From: Bos javanicus
Taxonomy: Eukaryota; Chordata; Mammalia; Artiodactyla; Bovidae
Length of the DNA stretch: 64,000 nt
Reading direction: 5' to 3'
NCBI RefSeq assembly: GCF_032452875.1
Contig: NC_083885.1
Location: 30,979,925-31,043,924, forward strand
Part shown: piece by piece, positions 55,570 through 64,000 of the stretch
Position numbering within the stretch: the first letter of the stretch is position 1
Layout of the letters: each line of letters begins with the position of its first letter
Notes under the pieces: model-generated
What the model was told of the DNA's origin: nothing
Databases searched by the model: none
Seen by the model: the letters and a program-made list of their open reading frames with translations, nothing else
Made by a program: the position numbers and the translations under genes

Positions 55570-57529
55570 TGTGATAGATTAGTTGATCATAATCAGCTCA
55601 TAATGTGTTGCATTTAACATAATTTTGGATGATATAATTTCACATTAATTAGAGCAGATAATTAAAGAACATTGTTGTTGTTTTCATTTTTTTGAATTTT
55701 ACTATGGTCACTTACCTGACAGAGAAGCAGAAAAGCTTTCAGCACCAGAATTTTAGCACTCAAGAGTAGTATGTTATGGTGAGACTATGAGTGGCTTTTA
55801 TTAGGAGGGTGGCTGATAAATTAACATTGAGAACTGCTGATCTATCCAAAGCTTTTTTTTTTTTTTTTCCCTACTGAGGATAAAATTAATTATCCTAGAG
55901 GGACAGTGACTTTTTCAAGGACACATGACATAGCAAGTTACTTTCTGGTCTATTTTCCTTCCAGCTCTTTGAATTCTCTCTGCTTTGTGTCTATGTAACA
56001 TTACTGGGATCTGATCCAGAATGTTCAGGACAGACATAGGAAATTCAAACCTCTAGCAGTGTCCTATTGAAGGAGCATGGGTATTTTTCCATACTCTAAT
56101 TATGGATACAACAAAATTGCTTTCAAAGAGGAACATCATTGCTCTCCTCTAATGTCTTTCATTTAGTCTTTACTTGCCATTTGGAGCTTCCATTAACTTT
56201 TCCAGGGGCTGAAATAGTGTGGTGGTGGGGGGGAAGATGTTCAAATTTTCTCACATTAATGATGTATCATGTATACATCTCAACTACTTTTAAGTATAAT
56301 ATGTTTTGGTAGCAGAGACGTCATCTCCAGACAGTAAACAGTGGGAAGTTGTGAAACCCCTAAGTTAATATTATACTATATTTTTCACAAATCACATAAA
56401 AAATTCTAAACATCTGATTAGTCTAAATATTTAATTAGGACTGAAATATGATAGAGAAAAATAGTTAACACATGGAATTTTCTGACAGATAATCTGTTAT
56501 CTACAGATTTTTTTATTGATGTCCCTAAAGCTATTGGGATGATGAACCATTTACCAAATCTAAAGTCTATGTGGCTTCTTAGGAGCAGATGGCAAGAAAG
56601 TTTGTCAATTGAGACAATTCATGGTATCCCAGTGACATTTATTTTTAAAATATTCATTGTTTATGAGGCCACTACAGCACTTTTAGATTTTTAAATAAGA
56701 TTCAGAAATACTTCAATTTTAGTAGACTGTAAATGTGGCTTGCTATTTCAGGCACACAGTGCTTTTTAAAAATTGAATACTAAATATAAAATCATAAGGG
56801 TTTAAAAAAGATAAACTAAGGTGATTTCTATAGATTAGCATCTTGTCAGCTAGTAGCTGTTAAGCAAGTTAGTTAATCTGTTTGAGTTTCTGTTTACTCA
56901 TTTCTACATGGATAGGATTTAGGTAAAATTTAGGAAATATTTCCAATATTTAAAAAAAGTGTGTTATTGAAAAGAAGCCTGTATATTTTTCTTATGTGGG
57001 GAAAGAAGAGCACTGTTTGATATAAATCAGAGGATCAGACAGAGAATGTACCTGGTTTCCATAAATGTGTTTATGAAACATATTTGACTGTGCTAGATAA
57101 AATGAGTCCTTTGTTGAGGTCAGTGGCTTAATGTGGACCATTGTGTCAATAAGTTTCTGCTAAGAATTGTTTCATATAGAAATTGAGTTTTAACCTGCAC
57201 CATAGAGGCCTTGAATAATCTGATTAACTAACGGGTGAGAAAGTCTATTGTTGCTACTTATGGGAAGTCTAGTTATGACTGTTGGTAGAAAGATTTCCTA
57301 TGAGGAGCATGGCTGTTAGAAAATAGTAGGAGGTCAGTGATATTTCCTTCAGAGAATGACACACAGAAGAGTTTATTGTAACATTTTTTGACAAGAAAAC
57401 AGGAGATTAACTACCGTTGCATCTTTATTGTGTGCTACAAACTAAGCTTGACGCATTACAAGCCTATGTCATTTCATGTTTCAAAACACCCTTCACATAA
57501 TGACAATAACACAAGCACTAATACTGAAC
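55570..57529. other. Mostly unique DNA with two MIR-like patches
   Basis: No gene recognised. 55880-55985 (aggataaaattaattatcc, agggacagtgac, cttccagctctttg) and 56820-56945 (cagctagtagctgttaagc, tttgagtttctgtttactcat) have the landmark order of MIR elements, both diverged. The rest shows nothing I can name. Confidence 0.45.
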
Positions 57530-58108
57530 AGTTTTTAACCACTTCTTTCTGGACATTATTTTAAAAATTATGCATTCAATGCTCAGAACAGCTCTGTGCT
57601 ATGCTTAGTCACTCAGTCATGTCTGACTCTTTTCAACACCATGGACTGTAACCCACCAGGCTCTTCTGTCCATGGGGATTCTCCAGGTAAGAATACTAGA
57701 GTGGGTTGCCAATTTCTCCTCCAGGGGATCTTCCCAACCCAGGGATCAAACCCAGGTTTCCCACACTGCAGGCAGATTCTTTACCATCTGAGCCACCAGA
57801 GAAGCCCAAGAATACTAGAGTCGATAGCCAATCCCTTCTCCAGGGGAATCTTCACAATCCAGAGATTAGGGCTGGGTCTCCTGCATTGCAGGCTGATTCT
57901 TTACCACCTGAGCCACCAGGGAAGTCCCGGAACAGTCATATAGGATAATCCAATTTAGAAATGAGAAACTGGCACATAAAAAAAAAAAAAAAAAAACAAC
58001 AACAACTTAACCCAGAATATAGATCTTATAAGTGATGGAAACAGAATTTGAACCCAGAAAGTTTACTTCCAGAGTGTGTGCTCTTAGCTACAGGCCATAA
58101 TGCCTCTT
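57530..58108 (+). mobile_element. MIR SINE split by a Bov-tA and an A-run
   Basis: The left part ends cagaacagctctg. The right part resumes near gaaatgagaaactggcac, then an A-run with ACA units (57979-58006), then cagaatttgaacccag and gagtgtgtgctcttagctac. These follow the MIR order (gaggaaactgaggc, gattcgaacccagg, ctcttaaccac). Confidence 0.72.
57597..57927 (-). mobile_element. Bov-tA SINE with duplicated head, antisense
   Basis: 57597-57807 is a full antisense Bov-tA ending in its head (gccaccagagaagccc). 57808-57927 repeats the part from aagaatactagag to the head (gagccaccagggaagtcc). Read on the minus strand the order is head, partial body, head, full body and tail. The flanks share only gaacag. 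Confidence 0.85.
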
Positions 58109-58149
58109 AGGCAATATTATTTCTCTTCTATATTAGTTTATGTTTGTGT

Positions 58150-58265
58150 TAACTTCTATACTGAAGTTCATAGAAGTTAAATAATGTATACCATCTCACA
58201 ACTCAGAAGTGGAAGAGCTGAAATTTGAACTCAGAATGTCAACCATCAAGCCCATTTCCTTTCTT
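58150..58265 (+). mobile_element. MIR SINE remnant
   Basis: agaagttaaataatgtatacc, ctcagaagtggaagagctg, aatttgaactcagaa and caagcccatttcc follow the 3' half of MIR. Confidence 0.6.
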
Positions 58266-58349
58266 TGTGAGCTTTGAAAGATAATCTCCACAGCAAGCTT
58301 TATAAGGATGTGCTAAAGAAGAAGGCCACTTCAGTGGTAGTATTGACCT

Positions 58350-58798
58350 TTATTTCTTTTTTAAAATTAATTTTATTGGCATATAGTTGTTTTATGATGT
58401 TGTGTTAGTTTCTACTGTACAGCAAAGTGAATCAGCTATATGCATACTTATATTTCCTCTTTTTTGAATTCCTTCTGATTTGTCACCACAGAACACTGAG
58501 TAGAGTTCCCCATTCTATACAGTATGTTCTCATTAGTCATCTGTTTTGTAAATATCATATACATCAATCCCAAACTCTCAACTCATCTCACACCCTTCTT
58601 TCCCCCTTGGTATCTGTACATCTCTTCTCTATGTCTGTGTCTCTATTTCTGCTTTGCAAATAATATAATCTATACCATTTTTCTAGATTCCACTTACTCA
58701 GCCAGAACAGGAATAAAATTGGGTCATTTGTAGATATGTGGATGGATGTAGAGACTGTCATACAGAGTGAAATAAGTCAAAAATGGAAATCTATCATA
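58350..58798 (-). mobile_element. Old L1, short, 5'-inverted (twin-primed), with TSD
   Basis: 58350-58692 is the antisense L1 3' UTR (ctgtacagcaaagtgaatcag, agagttccccattc, ttctagattccac). 58693-58798 switches to sense orientation and carries the segment just upstream in the element (ttactcagccag, aaattgggtcatttgtag, actgtcatacagagtg). A perfect 9-bp duplication tattgacct at 58341-58349 and 58799-58807 brackets the whole. Confidence 0.9.
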
Positions 58799-58807
58799 TA
58801 TTGACCT

Positions 58808-59478
58808 ACCTTTCTGGGCAACCTATCTTTCTAAAGGTATGACCTCATTGCTACCTCAAATACTATATTTGACCATTGACTTATCACTCATATTCCAACA
58901 AACCAGATCTTCTCATCCTTTACACCTCTTCTCTATAAAGCCCTACTTGCCTTCATTGTAATACCCAACATTTTTTGTATATTTTTTCTAAACATGTCAG
59001 TTATTATCTTCTTAATCTTTAACACTTGCTATTTACTGAAGACCATTATCTAGCAGGATAATTGATCATATATGTATGAATCTTCTCATTTGCCATTATA
59101 TTTTTATACCCTTTCTTTCTAATTTAATTCAACTATGAATAAAAGCCATATACTCTTTATCTATACTAAAATGAAAAATATTCTAAGTGCTCTAGCTGGA
59201 AGAGTCAAAGGGATTATTCAGTCTTTTGGATCTTCTTTTTTTACAAGTTCAGAGTGCTTGGTAAGTCAGCCTCTTTCCTGGGCCTCATAAATACTGAGGA
59301 TAGACATGTTTTCTCATTTTTAGTCATTAGCATCCCTGAACAGGGCCATCTTATGTCACCTTCAGAAGAAGACTTCTTGCCTCTTAGATGCCTTTGGTGA
59401 CATGTAAGTAAGGAAGAATCAGATCTGACTTATAACATGAATACACAATAATATACACTACCTAAAATAATTCATTTA
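58808..59478. other. Unique DNA, no gene recognised
   Basis: AT-rich sequence without open frames of note. Parts near 58900-59050 could be very old repeat but no landmark is clear. Confidence 0.5.
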
Positions 59479-60147
59479 AGAAGATCATAGCATCTAGTCC
59501 CATCACTTCATGGGTAATAGATGGGGAAACAGTGGAAACAGTGTCAGACTTTATTTTTCTGGGCTCCAAAATCACTGCAGATGGTGACTGCAGCCATGAA
59601 ATTAAAAGACACTTACTTCTTGGAAGAAAAGTTATGACCAACCTAGATAGCATATTCAAAAGCAGAGACATTACTTTGCCAACAGAGGTCCATCTAGTCA
59701 AGGCTATGGTTTTTCCTGTGGTCATGTATGGATGTGAGAGTTGGACTGTGAAGAAGCCTGAGCGCTGAAAAATTGATGCTTTTGAACTGTGGTGTTGGAT
59801 AAGACTCTTGAGAGTCCCTTGGATTACAAGAAGATCCAGCCAGTCCATTCTGAAGGAGATCAGCCATGGAATTTCTTTGAAAGGAATGATGCTAAAGCTG
59901 AAACTCCAGTACTCTGGCCACCTCATGCGAAGAGTTAACTCATTGGAAAAGACTCTGATGCTGGGAGGGATTGGGGGCAGGAGGAGAAGGGGATGACAGA
60001 GGATGAGATGGCTGGATGGCATCACTGACTCGATGGACATGAGTCTGAGTGAACTCTGCGAATTGGTGATGGACAGGGAGGCCTGGCGTGCTGCAATTCA
60101 TGGGGTCGCAAAGAGTCGGACACGACTGAGCGACTGAACTGAACTGA
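59479..60147 (+). mobile_element. BovB 3' fragment
   Basis: It starts at the segment before TSWEIDGE and ends with CTGAA tail units at about 60132-60147. The frame is broken by TGA after KKPER (59766-59768, one transition from CGA) and again after RRRRG near 59994. No clear duplication. Confidence 0.9.
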
Positions 60148-61368
60148 ATGAAAGTACCCATATTTCTCCTGACAGTCTTTAACAGTCAAAAATATCCATT
60201 TTCATTTTTTCCAAAACTAGTGATAAGCATTGAGGCATCAGGACCAGTTTATATTCTGAAATCAGAAGCACATACATCATGTGAGTTTTAACTTTTGTTT
60301 TATAGTGAACTTTGTATAGCTGTTAAGCCACTGTTTGTGTTCCCAGTAAGCTATATGTGTGATTTCTTTATCAATGGTCAAAATCTAAAATGTGCACATA
60401 CACACAAATACATTATACATATTTGTTAGTTGAACCTACCAGGGTCAAAATCACCCCCAAGATACCCATTTTGACTACTGATTTCCCCAAGAATACTTAT
60501 GGAAACTAAGAATATGAGTTTAAACACCTAGCTCTATTCATTAGATTTTCTTTGGGTCACATCAGTTCTTTTGACATTTTGAATCAGTAGTATTAATAGA
60601 TTTTCATATAATCAGAACTATTCCGAGTTTTTCTACAAAGACAAGGTGCTGCTGTCTGAAAATTGAGTCCTCTAGTTGTACTGTTCATTCTTCAAGAGAA
60701 CAAAGGCACTTTTTCCATTTAGACTGAGTTGACATGGGTTAGAAGGCATCAATCAACTTCCCCATAAGTTGCCTTAGAGAAGTAAAGCTGGTATGACAAA
60801 TGAAACCCTTTAGAGATATCCAAAAACATAAGTATCATGGAAATTGTTGTTTCCACATCTTGACATCGTATTATTTATAGGTGTAATGTATGTGTTTGTG
60901 TGAGTGTGAAGATAAAAGTGATTAGAGAACTAGTCAAGTCCTTTATTCATTTTCACATTTATAAAGAAATGATAACAAAAATTAATTACATGTTTCTTTG
61001 ACCATTCTATTCTTGGTCTCCCAGTGATAAAATGCATTGGGGAAATAGAGGCAGTGTAATAAATACACTTTTGCCAAGACTTGCAGAATAAACTAATGAA
61101 AGAAATATTTGGAGGAAAAGACCAAAGTCATGTAATTCCTGTAACCACAGGAGATATCTTTTCATTAGCCTCCTCTTTGGTTCTTAATAGCTTTCCAGAT
61201 GCATCTGGGGACTGGTATTATGATTATCTCTGTAAAATTGCTCTGTCTCTTTACTGATACACAGAACTTCAACCTGAGTGATGAGAAAAATTTCTACCCA
61301 ATGTGCTTTATGTTATGATAAAGTTATTGCTAATATAATGTCATGTTAAAGTTAAAAAAGAGAGAGAG
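60148..61368. other. Unique DNA, no gene recognised
   Basis: AT-rich. A GA run (61359-61370) sits against the next SINE fragment. Nothing coding or repetitive named. Confidence 0.55.
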
Positions 61369-61456
61369 GGCTTTGCAGGTGGCACAGTGGTAAGAATCCC
61401 CCTGTCAATGCAGGAGACTCTGCTGGGGTCAAGAGGATCCCCTCAAGTAGAAAATG
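61369..61456 (+). mobile_element. Bov-tA head fragment, 3'-truncated
   Basis: The head (ggctttgcaggtggcacag) and first part of the body (cctcaagtagaaaatggcaac) only. The remainder and tail are missing. No duplication seen, so a later deletion is as likely as a tailless insertion. Confidence 0.7.
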
Positions 61457-61732
61457 GCAACAGGACTAAACAAGCTAAATGCAAGGAAAACAAGATTTAG
61501 ATACATTATAGTCAAAATGATGAAATCCAAGATAAAGATAAATTTTAGAAGATGGTGTCTTTTCAACAAACCATGTAGGAAATAATGAATATCAATACCT
61601 GTAAATTAACTTCAACCTAAATCTTATACCATATAGACACATTAATTCAAAATAGGTCATAAATATCAATGTAAAAATGTTAGCTATAGAATTGTCAGAA
61701 CAAATTACAAGGGAAAATACTAATAACCTTTG

Positions 61733-62215
61733 TTGCTCTTCAGATGCTCAGTCATGTCCAACACATTGAGACTCAAAGTACTGCAGCATGCAAGGCTTCA
61801 CTGTCCTTCACCATCTCCCGGTGCTTGTTCAAACTCATGTCCATTGAGTCAGTGATGCCATCCAACCATCTCATCCTCTATCGTCCCCTTCTGCTCTTGC
61901 TTCAATCTTTCCCAGCATCAGAGTCTTTTCTAATGAGCTGGCTCTTCACATCAGGTGGCCAAAGTATTGGAGCTTCAGTTTCAGCACCAATCCTTCCAAT
62001 GAATATTCAGGGTTGATTTCCCTTAAGATTGACAGGTTTGCCTTGTGGTCCAAGAGACTCTCAAGACTCTTCTCCAACACCTCGGTTCAAAAGCATCAGT
62101 TCTTTGGCACTTCCCCTTCTTTCTGGTCCAACTCACATATCCAAACATAACTACTGTAAAAACCATAGCTTTGACTATACAGACTTTTGTCAGCAAAGTA
62201 ATGTCTCTACTTTTA
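61733..62215 (-). mobile_element. BovB-derived fragment, antisense, in ancient L1
   Basis: The complement of the BovB 3' half from atgctcagtcatgtccaac to gcaaagtaatgtctctac. The flanks aataacctttg and aattactttgg may be a decayed duplication. It is more diverged than the TTCAG-tailed copies. Confidence 0.85.
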
Positions 62216-62956
62216 ATTACTTTGGCAAAGGCTAATACTTCTTAAATATAGCAGTAAAACATAATCCATGCAAGAAAAATAATAGATAAACTGAACTTTG
62301 TAATAATTAAAAGCTTTTGCTGTATGAATGACTGTTAAGAAAGTGAAGAAATAGACTGCTAACTAGGAGAAAGTATTTGTAAATCATGTTTCCAGTAAAA
62401 GACTTGTTTCTGGGCTACATAACTCTTTACACTCAATAGAAAACAAACAAACAAAAAGACAAGCAAGAAACATTTAGAAAATGGACTAATGACTAGGATT
62501 AGTTAGACACTTCACCAAAGAAAACATGGAAATGGCAAATAAACAGGTGAAAAGATGCTCAACATTTTTGGCCAGCAGGAATTTTCAAATTAAAACCAAG
62601 TGAGATATCACTATAGACTTACTAAAATACTAATGTTAAAAATACTTGTAATACTGAATGGTGGTACATATGTAGAGACTCCAGATCTCTCATTAACTGC
62701 TGGAGTGTATGCAAAATGGTATATCCACTCTGGACCCATGATGGGACTTTCTTAAAAATCTAAACAAGCACCACGTCTCAGCAATTTTACTCCTGAGTTA
62801 GACATCCTAGATAAATTGACTTAAATTCACACAGAAAACTGGACATGAATGTTCACAGAAGCTTTATTTGTAATAGCCCAAACAGGGAACAACCTAAATG
62901 TCCTTCAACAAATAAATGTGTAAATAAACTCTGGTACATCTATATAAAATGGACTA

Positions 62957-63204
62957 TTGCTGCTGCTGCTGCTAAGTCGCTTCAATCGTGTCTGACTCTG
63001 TGCGATCCCATAGACAGCAGCCCACCAGGCTCCGCCATCCCCGGGATTCTCCAGGCAAGAACACTGGAGTGAGTTGCCATTTCCTTCTCCAATGCATGAA
63101 AGTGAAAAGTGAAAGTGAAGTTGCTCAGTCCTGTTTGACTTCGAGCGACCCCATGGACCGCAGCCTGCCAGGCTCCTCTGTCCATGGGATTTTTCAGGCA
63201 AGAG
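62957..63204 (-). mobile_element. Bov-A2 SINE, antisense arm of a palindrome
   Basis: The left edge is (CTG)n then aagtcgcttcaatcg, and the two monomers are joined by gaaagtgaaaagtgaaagtg. It ends at the ttcaggcaagag segment, next to an opposite-facing copy. Confidence 0.92.
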
Positions 63205-63467
63205 AAGGCAATGGCACCCCACTCCCGTACTCTCGCCTGGAAAATCCCATGAACGGAGGAGCCTGGTGGGCTGCGGTCCATGGGGTCGCTAAGAGTCGGG
63301 CATGACTGAGCAACTTCAGTTTTACTTTTCATTTTCATGCATTGGAGAAGGAAATGGCAACCCACTCCAGTGTTCTTGCCTGGAGAATCCCGGGTATGGC
63401 AGAGCCTGGTGGGCTGCCGTCTGTGGGGTTGCACAGAGACTGAGGCGACTTAGCAGCAGCAGCAACT
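63205..63467 (+). mobile_element. Bov-A2 SINE, sense arm of a palindrome
   Basis: It starts aaggcaatggcaccccac, has two monomers joined by a ttttacttttcattttcatg segment, and ends in gcagcagcagc. Together with the antisense copy on its left it forms a head-to-head pair. Confidence 0.92.
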
Positions 63468-63599
63468 CTCAGTAAATGAAACAAATCAGCATCATTAGAA
63501 AAAGCCAACCCCCAAAAGTTATACACTGTATATTTTCTTGTACATAATGTTTTCTCTTTAGCAAAATTAAAGAGATATTACACATAAATATAAATACTG

Positions 63600-63900
63600 G
63601 TTTCCTGAGTCTGCTGAAAAAAACAAAACAAAACAAAACACAAATTTGGTAGCTTAAAACAAAGAAAATATTTTCTATTACAGTAAGTTCTGGAGGCCAG
63701 AATATTGAGATCATAATGACTGAGCTGAAATCAAGATGTTAGCAGAGCATGTAGTGTCCATTGGGATAATTAAGGATAACTTCATCATCTCAAGATCTTT
63801 AATTTAACCACACCTGCAATACCCCTTCTGTCACATACTACTCACAAGTCACAGAGGTTAGGATGTGTATTTTTTTTGGAAGGCCATTTGCCAGTCTATC
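63600..63900 (-). mobile_element. MLT1-like (ERVL-MaLR) LTR fragment, antisense
   Basis: Landmarks match the LTR at 8072-8570: tggtagcttaaaac, gttctggaggccag, ctgaaatcaagatgttagcag, cacaagtcacagaggtt and ggccatttgccagtctat. An AAAAC microsatellite (63618-63641) has grown inside. No internal region. Confidence 0.55.
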
Positions 63901-64000
63901 AAAACATAACATAAAAAAGAAAGTGTATGCAATAACTTAGGAAATCTAAGATCAGATTATATTCCATGTCAATCAACCTCCTGGTTTTGATAATGCATTA

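Larger units (their letters stand above)
61560..63575 (+). mobile_element. Ancient L1 ORF2 C-terminal region, split
   Basis: Three pieces in order: 61560-61732 (gaattgtcagaacaaattac), 62216-62956 (aaagcttttgctgtatg, gaaaagatgctcaacat, tttgtaatagcccaaac) and 63468-63575 (ctcagtaaatgaaac, tatacactgtatatttt). They correspond to consecutive segments of ORF2 such as FSKEN, KRCSTS and ALFxIA. A BovB fragment and a pair of Bov-A2 SINEs interrupt it. All frames are broken. Confidence 0.72.

Noticed and set aside
61369..61456. A second tailless SINE insertion
   Set aside because: It is 3'-truncated like the 17323-17400 insert but has no target-site duplication, so later deletion explains it equally well.

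Overview
The window is nuclear DNA from a ruminant artiodactyl, probably a bovid. This rests on repeat families found only or mainly in ruminants: BovB (RTE-type LINE), the Bov-tA and Bov-A2 SINEs, CHR-type tRNA-Glu SINEs and a young bovine-type LINE-1. I see no host protein-coding exon, no rRNA and no functional tRNA gene. It reads as a gene-poor intergenic or intronic stretch whose coding capacity is retrotransposon-derived. The species cannot be fixed from the sequence alone.

Layout. 0-7 kb: BovB, Bov-tA and CHR fragments in AT-rich unique DNA, then a 1.2 kb BovB 3' part (5144-6344). 7-10 kb: an ancient antisense L1 carrying an MLT1-like LTR and a CHR SINE. 10-15 kb: mostly unique DNA, a BovB/Bov-tA nest (11484-12000), an MLT1-type LTR and an eroded ERV interior. 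15.5-16.8 kb: an old L1 split by SINEs and three microsatellites. 17-22 kb: a tailless 78 bp SINE head, two Bov-tAs and a nearly complete but decayed BovB (about 18630-22030). 22.8-31.5 kb: layered L1s, including a young twin-primed (5'-inverted) L1 at 25909-30170 whose two ORF2 halves are both open. 32-44 kb: scattered SINEs, BovB fragments with clean target-site duplications, the largest unrecognised unique stretch (37504-38885) and an ancient ORF1-only L1/HAL1-like relic. 44.5-50.0 kb: an end-to-end L1 on the minus strand with 5' UTR, ORF1, ORF2 and 3' UTR. 50.1-53.6 kb: a minus-strand BovB split by a plus-strand BovB, giving a roughly 1 kb inverted repeat. 54-64 kb: unique DNA, MIRs, a second small twin-primed L1, more BovB, and a head-to-head Bov-A2 palindrome.

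How the parts relate. The L1 machinery (ORF1 RNA-binding protein; ORF2 endonuclease and reverse transcriptase) is the known mobiliser of L1 and of poly(A)-tailed sequences. BovB encodes its own endonuclease/RT, and Bov-tA and Bov-A SINEs carry BovB-derived 3' sequence. No copy here looks fully competent. The end-to-end L1 has three ORF1 stops, an ORF2 stop at codon 41, a lost catalytic Asp in RT motif C and a late frameshift. The twin-primed L1 has intact motifs but split, oppositely oriented halves. All BovB copies are truncated or frameshifted.

I found no undescribed biological system. The best leads are structural: a candidate 3' transduction behind the young L1, a tailless SINE insertion with perfect 15 bp duplications, the BovB hairpin, the Bov-A2 palindrome and nested insertions with readable order. 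Family names come from recalled consensus features and comparison of copies inside the window; no database search was run.
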